A DNA stretch of 64,000 bases from Legionella taurinensis. GTDB taxonomy: Bacteria; Pseudomonadota; Gammaproteobacteria; Legionellales; Legionellaceae. A model generated the notes under the pieces. That model searched no databases. It was not told the DNA's origin and saw nothing but the letters and a program-made list of their open reading frames with translations. The translations under genes and the position numbers were made by a program. Shown here in pieces: positions 49,013 to 58,310 of the stretch. Each line of letters begins with the position of its first letter. Position 1 is the first letter of the stretch. The DNA lies in assembly GCF_900452865.1 (NCBI RefSeq), contig NZ_UGOZ01000001.1, positions 3,064,670 to 3,128,669 of the forward strand. Reading direction: 5' to 3'.

Positions 49013-50812
49013 TCAGATGGTCTGGCTGGTGAGTTCGGCCACGCCGCCCTTGAATTTACCCCAGGCCAATACTCTGGCGACCTGCTGAGCGCGGTTTAAA
49101 TATAAAACACCACTCTTGTCATCAATGCCCAACGCAGGGAAAAGGATTAATTGGTTTAACTGGGTCGCCAGGGCGTAACTGTCCATGCCCAGGGCATAAA
49201 GTCGGTTATAACTGTTTAATTGCTCAGGCCAGTTTTTATTCGCCAGCTGGTGGTTAAAAACCCAGGGCATATCACAGAAAATGATACCATCCAGATCCCG
49301 GTCGCGCATGGTATTGGTACTGCCGCCATAAACAGACGAGGTGGCATAGACAGGCACATCGCCAGCGAAATAATATTTCAGCAGGGGCATGATTTGGCGC
49401 GCTTTGGAAGGGTAGGCCAGCAGGAAAATCATATCGAAATCCTGACGTCGTTTCGGCAGCTGCTGCCCCTCAGGCTCAGTACCGGGTCGGAATTGTTTTT
49501 GCCGCGCCTGGCGCTCGGACACGTGCAGAAAATCACGCACGGCTGCCGTGAGGTTGGTGTGATCATCAAAAGCCAAGCGTTCGACGATGACACCGCCGCT
49601 TGCACGCCATTGATCATTAAATGCCGCGACAATGTCGTCACCCCAGACGCCTGCCGGCGCAATGACCAGTGCGCGCTTTAAACCCTGCTTACTGGCTTTG
49701 GCAGCCACCTGACGTGCTTCGTTGGTGGGCGATAAACCAAAGCGATAGGCATTATTGCTTGAACCAACATCGATATCATTCAAAAACAGAGTAGGCACCG
49801 GATGATTCAATTTGGCGACTTTGGCCACATCCGCCTTGGCCAGAGGACCAACAATGTAATCGGCGCCGTCATCAACGGCTTGTTGATAAAGTACCGTAAC
49901 ATCCTGAGCGGCGGTATCATACAGTCTGACACTCACCTCCCTGTCCGGATCATTGCTGGTATAAGCAGCCATAAATCCATCACGTATGGCGCCGCCCGGG
50001 CCGGCCAACGGCCCGGTGACTGGCAACAGCAGGGCCATGTTATGCGGTTTCCGGTGCAAATACGGTTTAACCGCATCCAGGGGAGTGGGTAATAAATGGC
50101 GTGCTGGATGCCCTGGGAAATGATCCTGCCAGGCTTCTACCTGCGTCAGGATGGATTGCTTCGTTTGCTGCTGTCTTGGAATCAGGGCAAGTGTCATCCA
50201 GCCCTGCAATTCAGAGCCGTCCTCCGCCTCAACAGCCAGGGTATTGAGTTCCGCTGTCGGTAAACGGGTCAGCGTCAACCAGAGAATCCGGCGATTGTTG
50301 GTGCGGGAAGCTTCGTCGGGAAGCAAATGCTCCAGTTTTATCCGCTCGGGGACAGCATAGGATGAGTTCCCTATCGACTCGTAGGCCGTGGCCAGAATTT
50401 CGTGGTATTGCGCTTGATAGAAAGCCGGCAGACTGGCACTATTACGCACCGATGACAACTTGGTGATCGCTCCACGCGGTTGATCACGCAACATATCGGC
50501 TTTGGCTAAAAGAATATTTTTTTCACTGGCCTGCACGGGGGATAAATTGTCCGTTTCAGACAGGATAGACAACGCCTGCCGCCATTGGCCATCATACATG
50601 GCACGACCGGCTGCCATGATCAGCATGTTTTGCCGCTCATCCCCCCCCTGGTTTTTTGCCATGGCCAAGTAAGCCGTTGAAGGCATGGTGTAGGGTGTGG
50701 GTTGTTGCCGAGTGGATTGAGGACGATTTTCTGCAACTTTTGTACAGCCAGCCAGTATAATGGCTGAAATCATCATCAGCATGAGTTTTTTAATGAGTGA
50801 ATTCGCTACCAT
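49013..50812 (-). CDS. lpoA: Penicillin-binding protein activator lipoprotein, LpoA-like
   Basis: About 599 residues from ATG 50812. A Sec signal with lipobox LAGC (IILAGCTKVAENR) anchors it to the outer membrane. N-terminal TPR-like helices (about 50-240) lead into a periplasmic-binding-like LppC domain (HNMALLLPVTGPLAGPGGAIRDGFMAAY). In E. coli LpoA stimulates PBP1a. No strong ribosome site is visible, so the start could be one of the internal Met codons. It is divergent from rsmI, as in E. coli. Confidence 0.88.
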   Translation of the reverse strand: MVANSLIKKLMLMMISAIILAGCTKVAENRPQSTRQQPTPYTMPSTAYLAMAKNQGGDERQNMLIMAAGRAMYDGQWRQALSILSETDNLSPVQASEKNILLAKADMLRDQPRGAITKLSSVRNSASLPAFYQAQYHEILATAYESIGNSSYAVPERIKLEHLLPDEASRTNNRRILWLTLTRLPTAELNTLAVEAEDGSELQGWMTLALIPRQQQTKQSILTQVEAWQDHFPGHPARHLLPTPLDAVKPYLHRKPHNMALLLPVTGPLAGPGGAIRDGFMAAYTSNDPDREVSVRLYDTAAQDVTVLYQQAVDDGADYIVGPLAKADVAKVAKLNHPVPTLFLNDIDVGSSNNAYRFGLSPTNEARQVAAKASKQGLKRALVIAPAGVWGDDIVAAFNDQWRASGGVIVERLAFDDHTNLTAAVRDFLHVSERQARQKQFRPGTEPEGQQLPKRRQDFDMIFLLAYPSKARQIMPLLKYYFAGDVPVYATSSVYGGSTNTMRDRDLDGIIFCDMPWVFNHQLANKNWPEQLNSYNRLYALGMDSYALATQLNQLILFPALGIDDKSGVLYLNRAQQVARVLAWGKFKGGVAELTSQTI

Positions 50813-50853
50813 GAAGAAAGGGTCCAAAACGCAGGAACGCAATAGGATAAACT

Positions 50854-51708
50854 ATGGATAAAAGTTCAGCAAGCTCTAAAGGCTGCCTTTATATCGTCGC
50901 CACCCCAATCGGCAACCTCGATGACATCAGCCCTCGAGCCATCAATACCCTGAAACAAGTGGACACCGTATTGGCTGAGGATACCCGCCACTCCGGAAAA
51001 CTGCTTCATGCACTGGGGATTGATAAACCCCTGGTATCGCATCACGCCCATAACGAAGGCCGCCACAGTGAAAACCTGATTGCCGCCCTGCTTAACGGCA
51101 AATCGTTCGCGCTTATCAGTGATGCGGGGACGCCTTTAATCAGTGATCCCGGCTTTGAACTGGTGCGTCAGGCTCGAGCGCAGGGCATTGAGGTGGTTCC
51201 CATCCCCGGTCCCTGCGCGGTCATTGCCGCCCTGTCTGCCGCCGGCGTTCCCTGTGACACCTTTACTTTTTTGGGGTTTCTGCCGGCTAAACAGCAGGCG
51301 CGGCGTGAACAACTTAAAACCATTAGCCGCAGCCTGCACACCACCGTTATTTATGAATCCACTCATCGTATTCATGACTGCATTGACGACATTGAGGAGG
51401 TATTCGGCCCTGATTATGCCTTTGTGCTGGCTAAAGAATTAACGAAAGCCTTTGAGCAGTTCATTCATACCAATGCGGCGGCCGTCAAACACTGGCTTAT
51501 GGAGGATAAAGCGCGAAGCAAGGGGGAGTTTGTGTTAATTTTTCCAGCACAACCGAAAAAAGACGAAACGGGCAGAGAGGAAGAACTACTGCAGATTTTG
51601 TTGAACGAGCTGCCGTTGAAGCAAGCGGTTAAGCTCGCCGCTGAACTTAGCGGCACGCCTAAAAACGAATTATATAAATTGGCTCTGAAGCTGCAAAAAT
51701 CCCCTTAG
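50854..51708 (+). CDS. rsmI: 16S rRNA (cytidine-1402 2'-O) methyltransferase
   Basis: 284 residues of the tetrapyrrole-methylase fold. Landmarks are LYIVATPIGNLDDISPRA, VLAEDTRHSGKLL, LISDAGTPLISDPGFELV, PIPGPCAVIAALSAAGVP and the RsmI C-terminal block FVLAKELTKAFEQF. It methylates the ribosomal decoding centre together with RsmH. Located opposite lpoA, as in E. coli (yraL-yraM). Confidence 0.96.
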   Translation: MDKSSASSKGCLYIVATPIGNLDDISPRAINTLKQVDTVLAEDTRHSGKLLHALGIDKPLVSHHAHNEGRHSENLIAALLNGKSFALISDAGTPLISDPGFELVRQARAQGIEVVPIPGPCAVIAALSAAGVPCDTFTFLGFLPAKQQARREQLKTISRSLHTTVIYESTHRIHDCIDDIEEVFGPDYAFVLAKELTKAFEQFIHTNAAAVKHWLMEDKARSKGEFVLIFPAQPKKDETGREEELLQILLNELPLKQAVKLAAELSGTPKNELYKLALKLQKSP

Positions 51709-51786
51709 TTGCAGGGATAATTCAACGCAGTAACCCTGAATTCAGCTATAGTTAAAGGAGGGGGAATATGCTTCGTCGGGTGGATT

Positions 51787-52836
51787 ATGTCGTTTGGCAA
51801 AAGGCTCAGTTTTCTTACCGGGTACCTGTTGCTTTTACTGCCGCTGGCCGGTTTTTTCTTGGGCGGAATTTATAATTTTCTCGCCTTTTTCGTTCTGTTT
51901 ACCAGTGTCCCGGTGATTGATTACTGGGTGAGGGATGCCAGCAATACCCCGGCGCTTGAGGAAGAAACAATCGCCCGTGATCCTTATTTTTCAGCCATTG
52001 TTTATGCCTATGTCCCTGTGCAATGCCTGTTATTGCTGTTTTCTGTGTATGTGGTCAGCCATGTCCCCTTAAGCTGGTATGAATGGCTGGGTTATACCTT
52101 GTCCATTGGCCTCATCACCGGTGGATTGGGTATTACGCTGGCGCATGAATTAATGCATAAAAAAGGACGCTTACAGCAATTTCTCAGTCAATGCCTGCTG
52201 GTCATGGTGTGTTATGGGCACTTTATGATTGAACACGTTCGCGGCCACCATGTGCGCGTCGCCACCCCGGATGATCCGGCCTCAGCTCCTCTGGGAATGA
52301 GCGTTTATCGCTTTATACCCCGCTCCATCATGGGTTCGTTTCAATCGGCCTGGCATCTTGAAAAACAGCGACTTAGCAGAAAAGGGTATTCTTTCCACAG
52401 CCTCCACAATCAATTCCTGTGGATTATCGGAGCTCCCCTGATAGTGGCTATCGTCCTTACGGTTTATGGCGGCCTGTCCGCACTCGGTTTTTTCCTGCTT
52501 CAATCCCTGGTTGCCATTTTCTTACTGGAAACGGTCAACTACATCGAACATTACGGTCTTCAACGCAAACGGTTACCTAATGGTCATTATGAACCGGTTT
52601 CAAACCAGCATTCCTGGAATGCCAATCACTGGTTGAGTAACGTTATTCTGTTTCATCTCCAGCGCCACTCCGATCACCATGCGCAAGGCGCAAAACCCTA
52701 CCAGGTTTTGCGCCATTGCGAGGAAAGTCCTCAACTGCCGTCCGGATACCTGGGCATGATCATGTTGTCCCTGGTGCCTCCGCTTTGGTTTGCGGTGATG
52801 GACAAACGGGCCCTCCGTTATCGTCAAGATGCATAA
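51787..52836 (+). CDS. Alkane 1-monooxygenase-like integral membrane diiron enzyme
   Basis: 349 residues with N-terminal membrane helices and the three AlkB-type histidine boxes HELMHKKG, EHVRGHH and LQRHSDHH, plus NYIEHYGLQRKR. AlkB hydroxylates terminal carbons of alkanes or fatty chains with rubredoxin electrons. Substrate here is unknown. The ribosome site is odd: the strong AAAGGAGGGGGA (51754-51765) serves an out-of-frame ATG at 51768, while ATG 51787 has only GGTGGA 4 bases upstream. A short leader frame therefore overlaps the start; see findings. Confidence 0.85.
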   Translation: MSFGKRLSFLTGYLLLLLPLAGFFLGGIYNFLAFFVLFTSVPVIDYWVRDASNTPALEEETIARDPYFSAIVYAYVPVQCLLLLFSVYVVSHVPLSWYEWLGYTLSIGLITGGLGITLAHELMHKKGRLQQFLSQCLLVMVCYGHFMIEHVRGHHVRVATPDDPASAPLGMSVYRFIPRSIMGSFQSAWHLEKQRLSRKGYSFHSLHNQFLWIIGAPLIVAIVLTVYGGLSALGFFLLQSLVAIFLLETVNYIEHYGLQRKRLPNGHYEPVSNQHSWNANHWLSNVILFHLQRHSDHHAQGAKPYQVLRHCEESPQLPSGYLGMIMLSLVPPLWFAVMDKRALRYRQDA

Positions 52837-52901
52837 TCCCTCTTTCAAATTGGCTAAGACAGCGATATAAATAAATTTTGATCATGTTATTAAGGACTTG
52901 T

Positions 52902-53693
52902 ATGTCGAAAGGTCGTCTTTTATTCACCCTGTCTTTTCTTGCTTCAGGCCCATTGATGGCAACCCCATTGGGACAGGTCACTGTTGCTGATCCGGTACTT
53001 GGCAGCCGCCAATTGGTTTATGAACAAATCAATGACTACGCGGTCGTTGAAGGCGATATTCTGATTGGCAAAGCGGCAGATTTAAAACGGCATAGTGCGA
53101 TCATCCGCCCCAAGGTCGGCAGCCGCTGGACTCATGGCATTGTCCCCTTTGAAATCGCCGAAGAGCTACCGTTTAAAAATAAACTCGCTGTCATGCAGGC
53201 CATTGCCCACTGGCAAGAGCATACCGCACTTGAATTCGTTGAACTGACCTCAAAAAATCGCGCACAGTACTCTGATTTTATCGCGTTTATCCCGGCTGAA
53301 GGCACCACCTGCTCCTCGTATGTCGGCAAACAGGGGGGACGTCAGGAAATTAATCTGGCGCCGCGTTGTACAACCATGAATACAGTGCATGAAATCGGCC
53401 ATGCCTTAGGCCTGTGGCATGAACAATCGCGCGCCGACCGGGCAAATTATATTCACATCGTCTGGGAAAACATTGAGGACGATCATCGGTATAACTTCGA
53501 TCAGCATTTGACAGACGGCAAAGACATCGGCGAGTATGACTACCAGTCTATCATGCATTACGGCCCTTATGCTTTTTCCAAAAATGGTCAAAAGACTATT
53601 ATTCCCTTGGTGGAGGGGGTCGAAATTGGTCAAAGGAGTCATTTAAGTGAAAAAGATATTGCAGCGATTCAGGCCATGTACCCGGAAATCTAG
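52902..53693 (+). CDS. legP: Astacin-family (M12A) zinc metalloprotease, LegP-like
   Basis: 263 residues from ATG 52902 (MSKGRLLFTLSFLA), with AAGGA upstream; upstream ATGs at 52878 and 52884 lack one. Astacin signature HEIGHALGLWHEQSR is at 163-177 with the Met-turn SIMHYGPYAFS. The N-terminus looks like a Sec signal (FTLSFLASGPLMA). Astacins are rare in bacteria; L. pneumophila LegP is one, and as I recall is a Dot/Icm substrate encoded near mnmE, as here. The symbol rests on family and position, not on an alignment. The 3' end overlaps the next gene by 47 bases. Confidence 0.85.
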   Translation: MSKGRLLFTLSFLASGPLMATPLGQVTVADPVLGSRQLVYEQINDYAVVEGDILIGKAADLKRHSAIIRPKVGSRWTHGIVPFEIAEELPFKNKLAVMQAIAHWQEHTALEFVELTSKNRAQYSDFIAFIPAEGTTCSSYVGKQGGRQEINLAPRCTTMNTVHEIGHALGLWHEQSRADRANYIHIVWENIEDDHRYNFDQHLTDGKDIGEYDYQSIMHYGPYAFSKNGQKTIIPLVEGVEIGQRSHLSEKDIAAIQAMYPEI

Positions 53694-54093
53694 CCGTTTG
53701 TTATTACTCACCGCGTTGGCAGCAGGGATTAACCCTGCCCAGGCGGCAATCAATTGCAGTCATCTTGACGGCATCTGGCAAGGCACGTTACCTGATTTTA
53801 CCGCGGTTAAATTAACCATTGCACCTAAAACCGCGCAAAACAAACTGGGTTTTATCCAGTTTGTGGACAGTCGATTGCAAAACCGAAGCTATGATGTCAA
53901 CGAAGCCGCCTGCCAGGTGCTCTCCGATAAATCAGTCTCCGTCACCTTTTACCGTAACCGCGGCGGCGCCGAGGTCAATCTTAAGGTGTACCTGGCCGGC
54001 AACAGTGACGGCAAGCTCCTGCAAGTACCGCTTTTTTCCGTAAGGGAAAACCGTAAATACGAAAAAGTCAGCGGCACCTTAAGCAAGGGTTAA
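53647..54093 (+). CDS. Secreted hypothetical protein downstream of the astacin gene
   Basis: 148 residues beginning at GTG 53647, with AAAGGAG upstream inside the astacin gene. The basic N-terminus (KKILQRFRPCTRKSSR) precedes a hydrophobic stretch and a signal-type cleavage region (LAAGINPAQAA). The remaining 110 residues form a probable beta-rich domain (IWQGTLPDFTAVKLTIAP...VNLKVYLAG). Family not recognised. It overlaps both the astacin gene (47 bases) and the convergent gene at 54090 (4 bases). Confidence 0.65.
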   Translation: MKKILQRFRPCTRKSSRLLLLTALAAGINPAQAAINCSHLDGIWQGTLPDFTAVKLTIAPKTAQNKLGFIQFVDSRLQNRSYDVNEAACQVLSDKSVSVTFYRNRGGAEVNLKVYLAGNSDGKLLQVPLFSVRENRKYEKVSGTLSKG

Positions 54094-55700
54094 TTGGCAT
54101 AAAAACCCGAGAGAGCAAGGGTGTCGGCACCCTGTGGGTGATTTTCATCCACAGGATTTTCCACATCAATGGCAACAAGCGAATTTTCGCCCTCCATCGG
54201 CGTCATCTCAAACACCTCCGGTTCCTGAGAGGCATTCTTTTTCTTGCAGTAAGCATTCCATAATTCGTAGGCGGCATACACAGCAATCAATACGACGGCG
54301 GCCTGCCAGCAGACTGCAAACGTTGCAAGAATCAACGTTGGAATCACCGTGTTTTTAATCATCGTAAAGATAAATTCATTCCTTGCTGCCTGATACTCTT
54401 CCAACACGCGTTTCAGATCGCCAGCAGGGACATTTTCTATATGCGCCTGTTGTAACCGCAGGCTTTTTTCCTTGTAATTGTTGTAGGCGCCATCGGATAA
54501 ATACATTGCCACTGCCACCATGCACACCGCATAAGAAACCACAATCAATGCCGGGGATGCAAACAGCATGGAGGCTGAAAACCCTGCACCCAGCATCAGC
54601 GCCGCAGCGGCGTTAAATAAGAAGGTGGAATTTTTAGCCTGCCAACTGATTTCAAGGTTTTTAAGCTGCCGGGTGAGCAGGTCATATCGCTCCAAATCCT
54701 TCATGTGCAAACAATGCTGCTGCTCGGCCGTATACTGCGCCTTTTTCGTGTTGTACTCTTCCTCAGCTAAATGGCGGCGCCAGAGAATCAGAGCAAAATC
54801 AAAGAGCATGAATCCTGCCGTTATCCACCCTGCTGCAGCGGCAGAAATATGAAAAACCTGAGCATAGTTAGTCACGCCGTTGACGACTGCCCACACGATA
54901 TCATTTAAAAACACGGGATGGCGTTTGTAGATTTCGAGATAAAAACGCTCCTTTAACGGCAGCGACTTTTCTTCCTTGGACGAACCTGCCATGTGTTTAA
55001 TGGTCACCAGGCTATTGAGAAACAGGCGAGCCAAAAAGAATCCCACGCTTAACCCTCTGAATATCGAATTGGGCGCCTCAAGGGTATCAACCACCGCATC
55101 CACATCAATGTTTTTACCAATCGCATTTTCAAGCAGTTCGAGAATCTTGACGTCACGCAGCAAGCGCAGGGAATTGGTGAAGGTCAAGCGGCAAAAAACC
55201 CAGTAAATACGGATAATATTATAAAATCCAACTTTATCCCGCAGCTTGGACAGCTGGGTGGGGGTTTTGAACAGCTCGACGACGTCATTGCCTATCTCTT
55301 TACCCACACGGGTAAGAAAGGCATCCTCTTTCTTAGCATCTTTGACAACCCTTGCTCTGTTGAAGCTGGCTTTAATTTTATCCGCAATGGCTCTGTATTC
55401 CTGAGCCTTGGATTTTGGACCATAATGCTCATAGTATGTTTCAAGCATCAGGGCACAGGAATAACAATACAGCCAAAAATCCCGTCGATTTTTCTTTTTT
55501 GCTTTCAAGCTGGCAAAAAGCTGTTCGAATTCCTGCTGCAGAAGGAGGTGATTTCTGGCAATGAAGGGATAGTCCGATTTTTTGGCATATTTTTCAGCAA
55601 AAGTAAGAAGATCTTTTCCTTTTTTTCCCTTATCAGCCGCCTTATCAAAAAATCTATTTTTATGCTTGTAGAATGCATCGTACTGTAAGGCGTAAACCAT
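54090..55700 (-). CDS. Multi-helix membrane protein, effector-like
   Basis: 536 residues. The first 150 are basic and helical (KHKNRFFDKAADKGKKGKD), then several membrane helices between about 190 and 470 (FRGLSVGFFLARLFL, AAAGWITAGFMLFDFALIL, LMLGAGFSASMLFASPALIVV, TLILATFAVCWQAAVVLIAVY). The C-terminal 50 residues are acidic (EVFEMTPMEGENSLVAIDVE). Not recognised. An acidic tail after internal membrane helices is common in Dot/Icm substrates that insert in host membranes, but this is only a guess. Next to the legP-like gene. Confidence 0.65.
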   Translation of the reverse strand: MVYALQYDAFYKHKNRFFDKAADKGKKGKDLLTFAEKYAKKSDYPFIARNHLLLQQEFEQLFASLKAKKKNRRDFWLYCYSCALMLETYYEHYGPKSKAQEYRAIADKIKASFNRARVVKDAKKEDAFLTRVGKEIGNDVVELFKTPTQLSKLRDKVGFYNIIRIYWVFCRLTFTNSLRLLRDVKILELLENAIGKNIDVDAVVDTLEAPNSIFRGLSVGFFLARLFLNSLVTIKHMAGSSKEEKSLPLKERFYLEIYKRHPVFLNDIVWAVVNGVTNYAQVFHISAAAAGWITAGFMLFDFALILWRRHLAEEEYNTKKAQYTAEQQHCLHMKDLERYDLLTRQLKNLEISWQAKNSTFLFNAAAALMLGAGFSASMLFASPALIVVSYAVCMVAVAMYLSDGAYNNYKEKSLRLQQAHIENVPAGDLKRVLEEYQAARNEFIFTMIKNTVIPTLILATFAVCWQAAVVLIAVYAAYELWNAYCKKKNASQEPEVFEMTPMEGENSLVAIDVENPVDENHPQGADTLALSGFYAN

Positions 55701-55845
55701 CTTATTGCCCCTCTTCTTAGGTTGATATTATCGTGCGGCTTGAAGCTCCCAAAGAAATCATTATGTATTTATTTTTTTCATGTTGCAAGCTCGCGACCAA
55801 TTGTGTTTATAAATAAGTATTTATTGTTTTTTTACTAATCCCTGT

Positions 55846-56898
55846 TTACCATAATGTCGATAACAGGCTGGCATCATAGGCCAGTAAAGGACGATGCGCT
55901 TTAAAGCGCTCGACCAGATCGGGATTGGCAATGAACGGCCGGCCGATAGCAATTAAATCAAAATCACCCTTATCAATACCTTGCGCGGCACGCTCCAGCG
56001 TGTAACCACCCGAGGCAATGACAGTGCCGTCATAAATGTGGCGAATAAACTCGGTCATGGTTTGATTGCCAAGCTCACTGAATTGAACGCTGTCATCAAA
56101 ATTACCCGTATGCACATAGGCCGGCTGGATTTCATTGAGTTGTTGCAATAAATACTGAAATACCTCGGCATCGCGCGAATCACCGACGATTTCATTCAAA
56201 TAAGCACCGGGCGACAAACGCAAACCCACCCGCGTTGCACCAATGGCGGCAATGCAGGCACTGACCACCTCCAGCGCAAAGCGTGCCTTATCGCGGAAAG
56301 TACGCCCATACTCATCCTCACGGAAATTCGTGTGGTAGTGGAGAAACTGGTCAATCAAATAACCATTGGCGCCATGAAGTTCAATGCCGTCAAAACCGGC
56401 TTCCATGGCATTTTGTGCCGCCGTGGCATAACTTGCGATTAACGAATGAATCTCCGCAAGCGAAGCTTCCCGTGAAGTCCCATAGTGCAAATCCTTCGTG
56501 CGTGCGACTTTCCCGGTCATCGTCGTGGCCGAGGCTGAGAGCGGTAATTGGCCATTTAAGAAAGACGGATGCGATACCCTGCCCACATGCCAAATCTGCA
56601 GAAAAATTTTCCCCTGACGGGCATGCACAGCCTCAGTCACTGCCTGCCAGCCTTTGATGTGAGCCGCAGTGTAAATACCCGGAACATGGCTGTAGCCGCG
56701 ACCGTCCGGTCGGATAATGGTTCCTTCCGTAATGATTAATCCAGCATCAGCCCGTCTGGCATAATAATCCGCCATGGCCGGCGTAGGACTGAGATCATCA
56801 TTGGCCATATTGCGCGTCATCGGCGCCATGACGAGGCGGTTTTTTAACTGAATTTCGTCATTCAGACGGTAGGGTTGCAACACGGTTTGCAGTGACAT
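55846..56898 (-). CDS. nemA: Old Yellow Enzyme family flavin reductase, NemA-like
   Basis: 350-residue FMN-dependent TIM barrel. Blocks are LVMAPMTRNMANDD, the FMN loop LQIWHVGRVSHPSF, GIELHGANGYLIDQFL with the substrate-binding His-Asn pair, and IASGGYTLERAAQG with LIAIGRPFIANPDL. NemA reduces N-ethylmaleimide, nitro esters and other electrophiles with NADPH. It lies 63 bases downstream of an arsR-type regulator on the same strand, with a likely operator at 56926-56945, indicating induction by reactive compounds. Confidence 0.9.
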   Translation of the reverse strand: MSLQTVLQPYRLNDEIQLKNRLVMAPMTRNMANDDLSPTPAMADYYARRADAGLIITEGTIIRPDGRGYSHVPGIYTAAHIKGWQAVTEAVHARQGKIFLQIWHVGRVSHPSFLNGQLPLSASATTMTGKVARTKDLHYGTSREASLAEIHSLIASYATAAQNAMEAGFDGIELHGANGYLIDQFLHYHTNFREDEYGRTFRDKARFALEVVSACIAAIGATRVGLRLSPGAYLNEIVGDSRDAEVFQYLLQQLNEIQPAYVHTGNFDDSVQFSELGNQTMTEFIRHIYDGTVIASGGYTLERAAQGIDKGDFDLIAIGRPFIANPDLVERFKAHRPLLAYDASLLSTLW

Positions 56899-56925
56899 AC
56901 AGCCTCCATTAATCGGTTAATTTAA

Positions 56926-56945
56926 ATATTGCAAATTCCCGATAT
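56926..56945 (-). promoter_or_regulatory. Possible ArsR-type operator before nemA
   Basis: ATATTGCAAATTCCCGATAT matches the stronger palindrome before arsR at 14 of 20 bases and keeps both outer ATAT arms. It lies in the 63-base gap between arsR and nemA. Confidence 0.5.
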
Positions 56946-56961
56946 ATTAACTTAAATTTTT

Positions 56962-57261
56962 TTACAGGACGGTTTTTAATGCCGCCAGGAATTCAACAAT
57001 GAGTGTGTGGTTTAACTTACAATAAGTCCACTGGCCACGGCGTTCCATGCTGATAAGGCCGGCCTGTTGCAGTTGCGACAGGTATTGCGACACCGTCGAC
57101 TGTGACAAACCCGATTTTTTTTCAATCAGACCGACACAAACGCCATCGGCAATAACATCGCAATGAGACGAGCTGAAATGTTTTCCCGGTTCCTTAAGCC
57201 ACCCAAGAATTTTTAAGCGCTTCTCATTCGCCAGGGCTTTAAGCACTAAATTAATATTCAT
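56962..57261 (-). CDS. ArsR-family transcriptional repressor
   Basis: 99 residues, winged helix: VLKALANEKRLKILGWLKEPGKHF, then LSQSTVSQYLSQLQQAGLISMERRGQWTYCKLN. The helix SQSTVSQYLSQL is the DNA-reading helix. Cysteines at about 34, 42 and 80 could sense electrophiles or thiol oxidation, which suits a downstream nemA. ATG 57261. A palindrome lies ten bases upstream (57271-57290). Effector is inferred. Confidence 0.88.
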   Translation of the reverse strand: MNINLVLKALANEKRLKILGWLKEPGKHFSSSHCDVIADGVCVGLIEKKSGLSQSTVSQYLSQLQQAGLISMERRGQWTYCKLNHTLIVEFLAALKTVL

Positions 57262-57270
57262 ACTCTGATT

Positions 57271-57290
57271 ATATCGGAATATTACGATAT
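57271..57290 (-). promoter_or_regulatory. Palindromic operator before arsR-nemA
   Basis: ATATCGGAATATTACGATAT, a 20-base palindrome with one mismatched pair per arm, directly upstream of the regulator start. It is the expected autorepression site. Confidence 0.7.
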
Positions 57291-57375
57291 GTCAATAAAT
57301 CACGCCGATTGGATTAGATGAATTAATTTAGTGTATATTGCTTATTTTTACAGCAGTGAATAACCAGGAGGGTTC

Positions 57376-58310
57376 ATGTTCAGTAAATTACAGTCAAAGC
57401 GAATCCAGTTATCACCGCAACAACAGGATGGTGATTGCGGTTATCAGGTAATAACCCTTGGTCTTTTTTACTTAGCCCTCCGCGCTGCATCCTCATCCTC
57501 TTTAAAGGAACAGCTTAACAACAGCGACGCGCTTGCCTGCCTGTTGGCCTGCGTCATCCCGCCAGTCCCTCGCTTCCTGCCACAGGACAAATCCTCAGGC
57601 AATACACAGAAGCTGCTTCATCATCTGCAGGCGGTTGCCTCAGTAAGTACCTGGGACAGCCCTGGTTTTGATGAAGTTCTGTCGTCCTTTACGGTGGCAC
57701 TGAAACAGAGAGCCTCTCAGTCAACCTGGTTATCTGAACAAGTGAAACAAAAAATCAAAAGCGGTCTCTGGTACGACGATTACCGCTGTTGGGAAAATTA
57801 CCACAGCTTTAAATCAATTAAAGAAAAAGTGATAAGCCAAATGGATGAGCTCTACGCGAGGTTAAGAAAAAAAGACGCTGGCGATCTAGAAAAAATACAG
57901 GAGGTCATGTTTAAGGCCCGTGTGGGAGTATGCAATCAATTAAGCGATGAGGAATTGCTTGACCCGGTGAACGAAGTTATCTGTAAGTATTATCAGGATG
58001 TGTCTAAAAAAGCCTGGCTGGATTGTGAGTTTTTAAAAGCGCTGACTGCCGATTTACTGGGCAGCTCTGACCTTTTTTTGGCGGCAGGGAGGTGCTGATT
58101 ACCGGTTGTGCCACCGACAGCAATCATTGGTCCATTGAGTTGCCTGAGGATGAGGCAAGCGAAAAGCTCATCGGCTTTTATCAACAGGGTTACCAGAAGA
58201 CTCTTTCCATTCAGAGCATTTATCCTAACAACAGCAACTGCTTTTTTAAGGCACCATTAGAAAACAACCAGGAAAAAATCAAGCCCATTACCCTGAGCTT
58301 TACTTCATGA
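57376..58310 (+). pseudogene. OTU-like cysteine protease gene with a frameshift at T7
   Basis: The frame from ATG 57376 (MFSKLQSKRIQLSPQQ) runs to a stop at 58098 (240 residues), and the next frame (58092-58310) continues the protein. DGDCGYQ at 18-24 is an OTU-type D-G-D-C active-site motif, and SNHWSIELPEDE in the second frame would supply the catalytic His. Inserting one T in the run at 58073-58079 gives DLFFGGREVLITG, which aligns with LLFNEKGVEITSKG in the intact paralogue. So this is either a frameshifted pseudogene, a slippage-dependent gene or a sequence error. Strong GGAGG site before the start. The second frame ends in the convergent paralogue's 3' end. Confidence 0.8.
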
